From: an uncultured Caulobacter sp. | GTDB lineage: Bacteria; Pseudomonadota; Alphaproteobacteria; Caulobacterales; Caulobacteraceae | Reading direction: 5' to 3' | Assembly: GCF_937900395.1 (NCBI RefSeq) | Contig: NZ_CALCDX010000079.1 | Span: forward strand, 1-6,468 | Length of the DNA: 6,468 nt | Part shown: piece after piece, positions 1-6,031 of the stretch | Layout: each line of letters opens with the position of its first letter | Position numbering within the stretch: the stretch's first letter is position 1 | Notes under the pieces: model-generated | The model's database searches: none | What the model saw: the letters and a program-made list of their open reading frames with translations, nothing else | What the model was told of the DNA's origin: nothing | Position numbers and translations under genes: made by a program

Positions 1-767
1 AGCCGGGCGACATCGTCAACTCGATGTTCGGCTGGCGCGAGGCCTATAACGCCTCGCCTAAGGCGCTGGCGGCCGGCGGCCTGGGCGCCATCACCAAGAT
101 CGAAACCCACGGCATTCCGCCCCAGGCCTTCCTGGGCGTGGTCGGCATGCCCGGCCTGACCGCTTATGTCGGCCTGCTGCGCATCGCGGCGCTGAAGGAG
201 GGCGACGTCGTCTTCGTGTCGGCCGCCGCCGGCGCCGTCGGCTCGGTCGTCTGCCAGATCGCCAAGCTGAAGGGCCACACCGTGATCGGCTCGGCCGGCG
301 GTCCGGAAAAGGTCGCGTTCCTGAAGTCGATCGGGGTCGACCACGTGATCGACTACAAGGCCACGCCCGACGTGGTGGCCGAACTCGCCAAGGTCGCGCC
401 CAAGGGCATCGACGTCTATTTCGAGAATGTCGGCGGCGTCCACCTGGAGGCGGCGATCAACTCGGCCCGCCCGTTCGCGCGCTTCGCCCTGTGCGGGATG
501 ATCTCGCAGTACAACGAGACCGGTAAGCCCGAGGGGCCGTCGAACATCATCCTGGCCGTGGGCAAGAGCCTGCGCCTGGAGGGCTTCATCGTCTCCAACC
601 ACGCCGACATGTTCCCGCAGTTCGCCAAGGACATGGCCGAGTGGATCAAGGCCGGGAAGATCACCTGGAAGGAAACGGTCGAGGAAGGGGTGGAACGCGC
701 GCCGGACGCTTTCCTCAAGCTCTTCACCGGCGAGAACCTCGGCAAGATGCTGGTGAAGCTGAGCTAA
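1..767 (+). CDS. NADP-dependent medium-chain oxidoreductase (CurA/YncB-like), 5' end cut off
   Basis: Probably a cytoplasmic zinc-independent medium-chain dehydrogenase/reductase that uses NADPH to reduce the double bond of enones, as in the curcumin reductase / leukotriene B4 dehydrogenase-like family. The reading frame is open from the first complete codon at position 3, so the start lies outside the window. 254 residues are visible, against about 340 usual for the family, so roughly 85 N-terminal residues of the GroES-like domain are missing. Visible signs are the GMPGLTAYVGL segment before the cofactor domain, the nucleotide-binding loop AAAGAVG (bases 222-242) followed by a QIAKLKG helix, the GVDHVIDYK strand, the FENVGG motif, and a C-terminal GENLGKMLVKL ending typical of the group. 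No catalytic zinc cysteines are seen, as expected. It ends in TAA and faces a convergent lipoprotein gene across a palindrome. Family is secure; the physiological substrate is not known from sequence. Confidence 0.93.
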   Translation, partial: PGDIVNSMFGWREAYNASPKALAAGGLGAITKIETHGIPPQAFLGVVGMPGLTAYVGLLRIAALKEGDVVFVSAAAGAVGSVVCQIAKLKGHTVIGSAGGPEKVAFLKSIGVDHVIDYKATPDVVAELAKVAPKGIDVYFENVGGVHLEAAINSARPFARFALCGMISQYNETGKPEGPSNIILAVGKSLRLEGFIVSNHADMFPQFAKDMAEWIKAGKITWKETVEEGVERAPDAFLKLFTGENLGKMLVKLS

Positions 768-780
768 GCCCCCTCTCAAC

Positions 781-894
781 CCGTCATCCCGCGACGTGTT
801 CGCCGGACCCATGGTTCAGCTTTCACGTGAGAGCGAGATCATCCCTCACGTGGGGCCGACAAATGGGTCCCGCGCATGAAGCGCGGGATGACGG
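781..894. repeat. Three-segment imperfect palindrome, probable dispersed intergenic repeat
   Basis: Three nested pairs of complementary segments lie symmetrically around a 13-nt centre: 781-793 with 882-894 (13 bp, CCGTCATCCCGCG and its complement), 805-812 with 863-870 (8 bp, GGACCCAT / ATGGGTCC), and 824-831 with 845-852 (8 bp, CACGTGAG / CTCACGTG). The unpaired spacers are nearly equal on the two sides (11 and 11 nt, then 11 and 10 nt), so the element could fold as one long interrupted hairpin in DNA or RNA. It fills most of the gap between two convergent genes. The outer arm beginning CGTCATCCCG and the inner GGACCCATGG core resemble intergenic repeats common in alphaproteobacterial genomes; this is recollection, not a search result. 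It may also end transcription from both sides, although neither arm is followed by a T run. Confidence 0.75.
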
Positions 895-901
895 TGTTGG
901 A

Positions 902-1252
902 TTAGGGCCGAGCCTCCAACCTGGACACTTCCAGGCCGCCAGGCGTCTTCTTGAATTGGAACTTCACGCGCGCGCCGGGCGTGATCGGCGCCTCGGCCAG
1001 CACGTCCGCATAGACCTTGAATGGGTCGCGACCAGGCTTCAGCCCCGCCGCGCTCGCGCCGTCGTGATCGAGCGTGAGAATCTGACCCTCCAGGCTGGCG
1101 ATAACGCCTTGGGCGTCATAGGCCGGCAGCCCTTCAGTCGATGGTGCGGCCTCAACCGCCGCGGGTTTCGCGGGAGAGGTCTCGGACCGATCGCCGCAGG
1201 CCGCAAGCGCCAGAACACCGGCCAAAACCAAGAAACGCCGGCAATTCATCAT
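902..1252 (-). CDS. Small CusF-like lipoprotein lacking most copper ligands
   Basis: Predicted 116-residue lipoprotein. It has a basic start (MMNCRRF), a hydrophobic stretch and a lipobox Leu16-Ala17-Ala18-Cys19. Gly follows the lipidated Cys, with no Asp retention signal at +2, so export to the outer membrane is more likely than retention. A Ser/Pro/Ala/Glu-rich linker (about 20-47) leads to a small beta domain: GVIASLEG strand, TLDHDG strand, GLKPGRDPF turn, then ITPGARVKFQF and a final strand. This order matches the CusF copper-binding fold. In CusF the ligands are His, Trp and two Met in a WPxMxM-like segment; here His63 is kept, but the Trp position is Leu71 and both Met are missing. The ATG at 1252 is preferred over a TTG at 1261, because AGGGGA ends 11 nt before the ATG but only 2 nt before the TTG. 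Lipoprotein status is strong; the CusF relationship is a by-eye fold match; copper binding is doubtful. Confidence 0.85.
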   Translation of the reverse strand: MMNCRRFLVLAGVLALAACGDRSETSPAKPAAVEAAPSTEGLPAYDAQGVIASLEGQILTLDHDGASAAGLKPGRDPFKVYADVLAEAPITPGARVKFQFKKTPGGLEVSRLEARP

Positions 1253-1274
1253 CTTAGCCAAATTCCCCTAGAAG

Positions 1275-1289
1275 GCGAGCATCGCTCGC
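1275..1289 (-). other. Short hairpin in the 5' leader of the lipoprotein gene
   Basis: GCGAGC (1275-1280) and GCTCGC (1284-1289) form a perfect 6-bp stem with a 3-nt loop, followed by more GC-rich self-complementary sequence (GCGCGGCGCGC, 1288-1298). If transcription of the lipoprotein gene begins upstream of this, the stem lies just ahead of its ribosome binding site. It has no T tract and could be chance in DNA of this composition. Confidence 0.35.
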
Positions 1290-1413
1290 GCGGCGCGCGG
1301 TCAGTGTATTTTCTCGCAACTGCGAAATCGGCGTGATTTCTGGTAGCGAATTTGTGATCAAGGTTTTACTGTGTGCGTCGCCGGTGCTTCTCCACGCCGG
1401 TTTTCGCCGTCAT

Positions 1414-1418
1414 GAATC
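1414..1418. promoter_or_regulatory. GANTC (GAATC) site, CcrM-type methylation target
   Basis: GAATC matches GANTC, the target of the cell-cycle methyltransferase CcrM in Caulobacter and relatives. It lies 118 bp upstream of the opgH start, in the intergenic region where methylation state can affect transcription. The match is exact, but the site is only five bases long and its function here is inferred from position alone. Confidence 0.4.
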
Positions 1419-1535
1419 CGTCACGCGCGCTTGCACGGTTCCCCTAGCGAACCCGCGACCGCGCGGAAAGAGGCTGAAGCGGCGAAACATACGGAGAATG
1501 CCCGGTTCGCCGGAAAAAGTCCGAGATCTGACGAT

Positions 1536-3530
1536 ATGAGCGATCGTTCCGCCCTCTTCGACGTGCGCACCTCCACGAGCGTGTCCCTCGATCAGGTCGT
1601 GCAGCGGCGGGACACCGTCGAGATCCCCACCGAGGCGCCGCTGGCCATGCCGGTCCAGCCGCTGGGCTTCTGGCAAGGCGGTCCGCGCCGCGCCGCCGCG
1701 CTGGTCGCCAGCATGTCGATGCGCCGCTGGATCATCGCGCTCTCGACCATCGTCATGGGCTGCGCCGGCTGGAAGGCCACCTTCGACACCATCGCCCTGG
1801 GCGGCGTGACCCGTCTCGAGGCCATCGTCCTGACCCTGCTGGCTCCGCTGTTCCTGGCCCTGTCGCTGTGGTTCTGCACGGCCGTGGCCGGCTTCGTGAT
1901 CCTGCTGGGCAAGCCCAAGGATCCGCTCGGCATCGACAGCGAAAAGCCGATGCCCAAGCTGCACACCCGCACCGCCATCCTGATGCCGGTGCACAACGAG
2001 GACGCCGCCGCCGTCTTCGCCCGCCTGCGCGCCATGGACGCCTCGCTGGCCGAGACCGGCATGAGCCGTCACTTCGACATCTTCGTGCTGAGCGACACCC
2101 GCGACGCCCAGGTGGCCCTGGCCGAGCAGGCCTGCTTCGCCCGCTTCCGCCGCGAGGCGCACAGCAACGTCTACTACCGCGTCCGCAAGGAAAACACGGG
2201 CCGCAAGGCCGGCAATATCGCCGACTGGGTCAGTCGCTGGGGCGGCGCCTACGAGCACATGCTGGTGCTGGACGCCGACAGCCTGATGACCGGCGAGGCC
2301 ATGGTCCGCCTGGCCGACGCCATGGAGCGCCACCCCGGCGCCGGCCTGATCCAGACCATGCCGATGATCATCAACGGCCAGACGATCTTCGCCCGCACCC
2401 TGCAGTTCGCCACGCGCCTGTACGGCCGCGTCGCCTGGACGGGCCTGGCCTGGTGGTCGGGCACGGAGAGCTCCTTCTGGGGCCACAACGCCATCGTCCG
2501 CACCCGCGCCTTCGCCGAGACCTGCGGCCTGCCGCACCTCCATGGGCCCAAGCCCTTTGGCGGCGAGGTGATGAGCCATGACGCCCTGGAAAGCGCCCTG
2601 CTGCGCCGCGGCGGCTGGAGCGTGCACCTGGCCCCGTACCTGGAGGGCTCCTACGAGGAGAGCCCCTCGAACCTGCTGGACTTCGCCACGCGCGACCGCC
2701 GCTGGTGCCGGGGCAACATCCAGCACGTGCCGCTGGTCGGCCTGCCCGGCCTGCACTGGATGAGCCGCCTGCACCTCGTCATCGGCGTGCTGAGCTACGC
2801 CCTATCGCCCCTGTGGTTCATCGCCCTGACGGCGGGCGTCACCTCGCGCGCCCTGATGCCCGAGCTGAAGAAGGCGGCCTTCACCATGGCCGACCTGCAG
2901 GCCGCGGCGCACGCGCTGATCGACTGGCGCGAGATCCAGGCCACCGCCTGGGCCATGATCATCACCTTCGTGCTGCTGTTCGGCCCCAAGATCCTGGGCG
3001 CGATCCTCGTCCTGAACCGCAAGGCCGAGGTCAAGGGCTTCGGCGGCAAGCGCCGCATCGCCGCGGGCCTGGCGGTCGAGATGCTGCTGTCGGCCCTGGT
3101 CGCGCCGATGCTGATGTTCACCCAGACCCGGGCCATCGTGGAAATCCTGGCCGGCAAGGTCGGCGGCTGGGCCACCCAGCGCCGCGACGCCGACAAGGTC
3201 AGCTTCAAGGAAGCCTCGGCCGCCATGGGCTGGATCAGCGTCGCCGGCGTCGTGCTAGCCAGCGTCTTCTGGTTCACGCCGGACCTGTTCACCTCGACCG
3301 CGCCGATCCTGCTGGGTCTGGTCCTGGCCGTGCCGCTGACCATGCTGGGCGCTCACAAGGCGGCCGGCCTGAAGCTGAAGACCAATGGCCTGTTCATGAC
3401 CCCGGAAGAGCGCCGCCCGCCGGCCATCGTCCGCGCGGCCCTGGGTCCGCCGTGCGAGCCGCCGATCCGCTGGTTCGCCCGCAACGGCCGTCCGATCGGC
3501 CCGACCGCCAAGATCCGCGACGCGGCCTGA
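1536..3530 (+). CDS. opgH: Glucans biosynthesis glucosyltransferase H (OpgH/MdoH)
   Basis: Inner-membrane family 2 glucosyltransferase that polymerises the beta-glucan backbone of osmoregulated periplasmic glucans from UDP-glucose and passes it to the periplasm. The protein has 664 residues. Two membrane segments (about 64-86 and 95-124) precede the cytoplasmic catalytic domain, which shows TAILMPVHNED (146-156), FVLSDTRD with Asp187, the Asp246-Ala-Asp248 UDP/metal motif, GTESSFWGHNAIVR (309-322), SHDALE with Asp349, and RRWCRGN (388-394), equivalent to the processive QxxRW signature. About five more membrane segments follow (near 412-435, 470-493, 508-529, 564-582 and 588-606). It is shorter than Escherichia coli OpgH (about 847 residues), mostly at the N-terminus. 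The ATG at 1536 is chosen over an in-frame TTG at 1431, since the extra 35 residues look non-conserved; its ribosome site is weak (GAG at 1523-1525). No opgG is adjacent. In Caulobacter OpgH is reported to be essential and to affect cell shape. Confidence 0.96.
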   Translation: MSDRSALFDVRTSTSVSLDQVVQRRDTVEIPTEAPLAMPVQPLGFWQGGPRRAAALVASMSMRRWIIALSTIVMGCAGWKATFDTIALGGVTRLEAIVLTLLAPLFLALSLWFCTAVAGFVILLGKPKDPLGIDSEKPMPKLHTRTAILMPVHNEDAAAVFARLRAMDASLAETGMSRHFDIFVLSDTRDAQVALAEQACFARFRREAHSNVYYRVRKENTGRKAGNIADWVSRWGGAYEHMLVLDADSLMTGEAMVRLADAMERHPGAGLIQTMPMIINGQTIFARTLQFATRLYGRVAWTGLAWWSGTESSFWGHNAIVRTRAFAETCGLPHLHGPKPFGGEVMSHDALESALLRRGGWSVHLAPYLEGSYEESPSNLLDFATRDRRWCRGNIQHVPLVGLPGLHWMSRLHLVIGVLSYALSPLWFIALTAGVTSRALMPELKKAAFTMADLQAAAHALIDWREIQATAWAMIITFVLLFGPKILGAILVLNRKAEVKGFGGKRRIAAGLAVEMLLSALVAPMLMFTQTRAIVEILAGKVGGWATQRRDADKVSFKEASAAMGWISVAGVVLASVFWFTPDLFTSTAPILLGLVLAVPLTMLGAHKAAGLKLKTNGLFMTPEERRPPAIVRAALGPPCEPPIRWFARNGRPIGPTAKIRDAA

Positions 3531-3607
3531 TATCGGCGCGTCAAGCGCTTTGATGATCTGGCCGGGCGGCTCTCGGAAGAGTAGAAGCGCGACTTCGTTT
3601 CTCTTTC

Positions 3608-3611
3608 GGAG
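3608..3611 (+). promoter_or_regulatory. Ribosome binding site fixing a GTG start
   Basis: GGAG lies 9 nt before the GTG at 3621. No ATG in this frame lies near the conserved N-terminus, so this site supports GTG initiation for the downstream RNase H-like gene. The 90-bp gap after opgH holds no convincing terminator, so read-through from opgH is possible. Confidence 0.6.
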
Positions 3612-3620
3612 CCGGCTGCC

Positions 3621-4517
3621 GTGTCGCGTCTGTTCAGCGCCTATGTGATCGTGGATTGGAGCGCCGCGGCCAAGCCGAGCACCGGCGCGGACTCCATCTG
3701 GATCGGCGTCCTCAAGCGCGACGTCCGTTTCCGCCTCAGCTTCGAGAGCTACAATCCGGCCACCCGCGCCGAGGCCGAAACGCGTCTGGCCGCGATCCTC
3801 GACGATCTGAAGAAGCGCGGCGAGCGGGCGCTGGTCGGCTTCGACTTCCCGCTGGGCTTCCCGCGCGGCCTCGCCAAGGCCCTCGCCCTGCCCGGCGACA
3901 AGCCCTGGCGCGCGGTCTGGGACCAGCTGGCCAAGATGGTCAAGGACAAGGCCGACAACACCAACAACCGCTTCGGCGTCGGCTCGGAGATCAACCGCCG
4001 CCTGACCGGCGGCCCTTTCCCATTCTGGGGCTGCCCGCCCAAGGACGCGCTGACGACCCTGCAGCCCAAGCGCGTCCGCGAACACGGTCCCGACGATCTT
4101 CCCGAGTTCCGCCAGGCCGACAAGGCCGCCAAAGGCGCCCATTCGATCTGGAAGCTCTATTACAACGGCTCGGTCGGCGGTCAGGCGATCGTCGGCATCC
4201 CGGCCGTGCGCCGCCTGAAGGACGCGCGCGGTGAGGCGGTGCGCGTCTGGCCGTTCGAGACCGGCTTCAAGGCGCTGACCGAGGCCGATCTCGAGGGCGT
4301 CGAGATCGTCGTGGCCGAGGTCTACCCGTCGCTGCTGAAGGCCATTCCAGCTCCGGGCGAGGTCAAGGACCTGGCCCAGGTGCGCGAACTCGCCGAACAC
4401 TTCGCCAAGCTGGACGAGGCCGGCAAGCTGGCCGCCGCCTTCGCCGCGCCCAAGGGCCTAGACGAGGACGCGCTCGCCGTGGCCGAGACCGAGGAAGGCT
4501 GGATCCTGGGGGCCTAG
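3621..4517 (+). CDS. Conserved protein of unknown function, RNase H-like (DUF429-type) motif layout
   Basis: A 298-residue soluble protein with no signal peptide or membrane segment. I do not recognise a proven function. Acidic motifs occur in the order of an RNase H-like fold: VIVDWSAA with Asp12 on the first strand, VGFDFPLGFP with Asp75, AEVYPSLL with Glu233, and a C-terminal DEDALAVAETEEGWILG with Asp281 or Asp283. The FDFPLGFP, EVYPSLL and DALA elements resemble those of the DUF429 predicted-nuclease family. Between them is a long family-specific insert with NTNNRFGVGSEINRR (113-127), a WGCPP loop (136-140) and SIWKLYYNGSVGGQ (175-188). Alphaproteobacterial proteins of this kind are, as I recall, sometimes labelled cobalamin (CbiG) or molybdopterin proteins; nothing here supports those labels. 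It begins at a GTG 90 bp after opgH on the same strand, so co-transcription is possible. Its TAG stop overlaps the stop of the convergent exporter gene. It is a real gene with high confidence; the nuclease-like reading is inference. Confidence 0.88.
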   Translation: MSRLFSAYVIVDWSAAAKPSTGADSIWIGVLKRDVRFRLSFESYNPATRAEAETRLAAILDDLKKRGERALVGFDFPLGFPRGLAKALALPGDKPWRAVWDQLAKMVKDKADNTNNRFGVGSEINRRLTGGPFPFWGCPPKDALTTLQPKRVREHGPDDLPEFRQADKAAKGAHSIWKLYYNGSVGGQAIVGIPAVRRLKDARGEAVRVWPFETGFKALTEADLEGVEIVVAEVYPSLLKAIPAPGEVKDLAQVRELAEHFAKLDEAGKLAAAFAAPKGLDEDALAVAETEEGWILGA

Positions 4518-4523
4518 GCCCCC
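4508..4523. other. Perfect 16-bp palindrome carrying two interlocked stop codons
   Basis: GGGGGCCTAGGCCCCC reads identically on both strands. The + strand gene stops with TAG at 4515-4517 and the - strand gene with TAG at 4514-4516, so both stops share two bases at the palindrome centre and the coding sequences overlap by 4 bp. There is no intergenic space and no T run, so it does not look like a standard intrinsic terminator, though a GC stem here could slow polymerases arriving from both sides. Confidence 0.7.
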
Positions 4524-5914
4524 TCCTCCCGCGCCAGTTTCCGGTCCCGCAGATCCAGGATCCTGAACCGCGCCAGCAGGAAGCCGGCCGCCAGGAAGCT
4601 GGTGACGATCACCGACAGCACCACGCCGTTCAGGCCCATGCCGCGCGGGATCGCCAGCCACCAGGCCAGCGGTCCCATGACCAGGGCGTAGCTGATCAGG
4701 TGGGTGATGGTCGGGACCCACACCTCGCCCCGCGCCCGCAGCGCCTGGGCCGCCACGACCTGCACCGCGTCGGGCGCCAGGAAGAGGCAGGTCAGCACGA
4801 GGGCCGGCAGGATCAGCTCCAGCGCCGCCGGGTCGGTCGTATAGGCCAGGGCCACCCAGTGCCGGGTCGGATAGAGCAGCAGACCCGCGATGACACCGAT
4901 GACCGCGATCACCGTGAAGGCGATCCAGCCGGCGCGGGTCATGCCGGCCGGGTCGCGCGCGCCATAGGCTCGCCCGACCTGCACCGCCGTCGCCGAGGCC
5001 ACGCCCAGCGGGATCATGAAGATGATCGCCGCCACGTTCAGCACCACCGCCCACGCCGCGACGGCCAGGGCGCCGATCCAGCCGGCCACCAGGTTCATGC
5101 CGGCGAAGGCCGAGACCTCGAAGAAGTTCGACGCGCCCGCGCCATAGCCGATCCGTCGCTGCTCGATCTCGGCCGGGCGGTCGCGCGCCGGCTTGTCGAA
5201 GACGCCCAGCGCGCGGGCCTCCTTCATCCGCAGCACATAGATCGCCAGAGCGGCCAGCAGCGCCAGCCGCGCGGCGAAGGTCGACCAGGCGCCGCCCGTG
5301 GCGCCCAAGGCCGGAAGACCGAGGGTCCCCGGCACCAGGAGCAGATTGGCCGCCAGGTTCACGAGGTTGGCCAGCCACATCATCACCGCCCCCGGCGTCG
5401 GCCGCGCCAGCCCCTCCAGCCAGAACGTCAGGACCACCGAGACCGAATAGAGCGGCAACGACAGCGAGAAGACGATCAACGGCAAGGTCGCGCCGTCGGC
5501 CAAGCCGTCCTTCAGCCCCAGGCTGTGCAGGAACAACGGGCCCAGCAGCGCCTGAAGCGCCATCCCGCCGAGCCCGAGCCACAGGCTGTAGGTCAGGCCA
5601 CGCCGCAGCACCGCCCCCGTCTCGTGCCGCTTGCCGGCGCCGATCGCGCGGGCGGTCATCACCTGCACCCCGACCAGCAGGCCGACGTTCATGGTCACGA
5701 AGATCGACGACGGCGCCCAGGCCATGGCGTGGAAGCCCAGCTGCTGAGCGGAGTAGTGACCGACCACGATCGCGTCGGTCAGGCCCATGACCATGATGCC
5801 CAGGCGCGACAGCACGACCGGCCCCGCCAGGCGGAGCAGTTCGATCAGATCGGTCAGGATGGGGCCGCGCGGCCGCTTCGGAGGAAGCGCCGTTCCGGCC
5901 GCGTCGCGCGGCAT
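4514..5914 (-). CDS. NorM-type MATE family multidrug/metabolite exporter
   Basis: A 466-residue inner-membrane antiporter of the MATE family, which exports cationic drugs or metabolites in exchange for Na+ or H+. Length matches the usual 450-465 residues, and hydrophobic segments fit twelve helices in two halves. The first helix pair contains LAGPVVLSRLGIMVMGLTDAIVVGH; the second half opens near 256-280 with GYGAGASNFFEVSAFAGMNL. Conserved acidic residues of NorM are present: Asp47 in helix 1, Glu266 in helix 7 and Asp382 in helix 10 (PDAVQVVAAQALRARGE). All three are offset by 11 from Asp36, Glu255 and Asp371 of Vibrio cholerae NorM, as I recall that numbering, which supports the alignment and the chosen start. 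The ATG at 5914 is preferred to a TTG at 5971, whose extra 19 residues are not MATE-like; GGTGA lies 4 nt before the ATG. It is transcribed divergently from the short-chain dehydrogenase and convergently with the RNase H-like gene. Substrate cannot be told from sequence. Confidence 0.95.
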   Translation of the reverse strand: MPRDAAGTALPPKRPRGPILTDLIELLRLAGPVVLSRLGIMVMGLTDAIVVGHYSAQQLGFHAMAWAPSSIFVTMNVGLLVGVQVMTARAIGAGKRHETGAVLRRGLTYSLWLGLGGMALQALLGPLFLHSLGLKDGLADGATLPLIVFSLSLPLYSVSVVLTFWLEGLARPTPGAVMMWLANLVNLAANLLLVPGTLGLPALGATGGAWSTFAARLALLAALAIYVLRMKEARALGVFDKPARDRPAEIEQRRIGYGAGASNFFEVSAFAGMNLVAGWIGALAVAAWAVVLNVAAIIFMIPLGVASATAVQVGRAYGARDPAGMTRAGWIAFTVIAVIGVIAGLLLYPTRHWVALAYTTDPAALELILPALVLTCLFLAPDAVQVVAAQALRARGEVWVPTITHLISYALVMGPLAWWLAIPRGMGLNGVVLSVIVTSFLAAGFLLARFRILDLRDRKLAREEGA

Positions 5915-5954
5915 GGGGTCACCAATGTCAAAGAAGGCGGGCAAGGTGGCTGAA

Positions 5955-5969
5955 GCCCCCCGCGGGGGC
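5955..5969. other. GC hairpin in the divergent control region (proximal to the MATE gene)
   Basis: GCCCCC (5955-5960) and GGGGGC (5964-5969) form a 6-bp all-GC stem around a CGC loop. It lies 41 nt upstream of the MATE start codon and shares its last base with a second hairpin. If the MATE transcript begins farther upstream it would be a stable leader stem. No T run follows on either strand. Confidence 0.55.
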
Positions 5970-5990
5970 AACCGCTTTCGGCAGCGGTTG
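5969..5990. other. Second hairpin / operator-like inverted repeat beside the dehydrogenase promoter
   Basis: CAACCGCT (5969-5976) and AGCGGTTG (5983-5990) are perfect 8-bp inverted repeats around a TTCGGC loop. The right arm ends on the first G of the GGAAC box of the putative stress promoter, so it could be a repressor or activator operator touching the -35 region, or a structured leader element for the divergent MATE transcript. The perfect 8-bp symmetry is clear; its role is inferred. Confidence 0.5.
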
Positions 5991-6014
5991 GAACATCGCG
6001 CGGCGCCAGTGGTT
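5990..6014 (+). promoter_or_regulatory. Putative EcfG/SigT general-stress promoter upstream of the short-chain dehydrogenase
   Basis: GGAAC at 5990-5994 is followed after exactly 16 nt by GGTT at 6011-6014. The alphaproteobacterial general stress sigma factor (EcfG; SigT in Caulobacter) recognises GGAAC-N16/17-CGTT, so the -35 is exact and the -10 differs at one base. A start of transcription near 6020-6024 would leave about 20 nt of leader before the ATG at 6043. Stress-type dehydrogenases of this family are plausible members of that regulon. This is pattern matching only; no transcript data were seen. Confidence 0.45.
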
Positions 6015-6031
6015 TTCCGGGCTCACCCCCC

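Larger units (their letters stand above)
1253..1535. promoter_or_regulatory. Divergent intergenic region between the lipoprotein gene and opgH
   Basis: This 283-bp gap must carry promoters for both outward-facing genes and is visibly more AT-rich around 1305-1370 than the flanking genes. I could not fix a promoter on either strand: candidate boxes fit neither the sigma-70 hexamers nor the Caulobacter housekeeping pattern at acceptable spacing. Visible items are a 6-bp hairpin (1275-1289), a short inverted repeat TCGCA-AC-TGCGA (1314-1325), a GAATC methylation site (1414-1418), and a short leader frame ending across the opgH start codon. No riboswitch or small RNA is recognisable. Confidence 0.5.

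Noticed and set aside
641..1336. 231-codon + strand open frame running from the oxidoreductase through the palindrome and over the lipoprotein gene
   Set aside because: It overlaps two good genes and a repeat, and its product has no family features.
1410..2774. 454-codon open frame on the - strand across opgH
   Set aside because: Ala/Gly/Gln/Arg/His-rich composition with no domain, lying wholly antisense to a well-supported enzyme. Long antisense frames are expected at this GC content.
3531..3600. Possible terminator between opgH and the next gene (near-palindrome at AAGCGCTT, 3543-3550, and GAAG/CTTC at 3584-3596)
   Set aside because: Stems are only 4-6 bp, and only short T-rich runs without a proper T tract follow, so termination is not supported.
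3255..4400. 381-codon - strand open frame spanning the end of opgH and most of the RNase H-like gene
   Set aside because: It crosses two real genes and a gap, has biased composition and no recognisable motif; a GC-rich shadow.
5926..5931. Perfect TTGACA on the - strand just upstream of the MATE start
   Set aside because: It is only 11 nt before the ATG, so any matching -10 box would fall inside the coding sequence, and none is seen there.
4700..5953. 417-codon + strand open frame opposite the MATE gene
   Set aside because: Extremely Arg/Gln/His/Asp-rich with no hydrophobic core; a mirror of the membrane protein coding strand.
4514..5971. Longer MATE protein starting at TTG 5971
   Set aside because: The extra 19 residues are not MATE-like, and part of their coding sequence overlaps the GC hairpin region. 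The ATG at 5914 gives the usual length and a constant offset to known NorM key residues.
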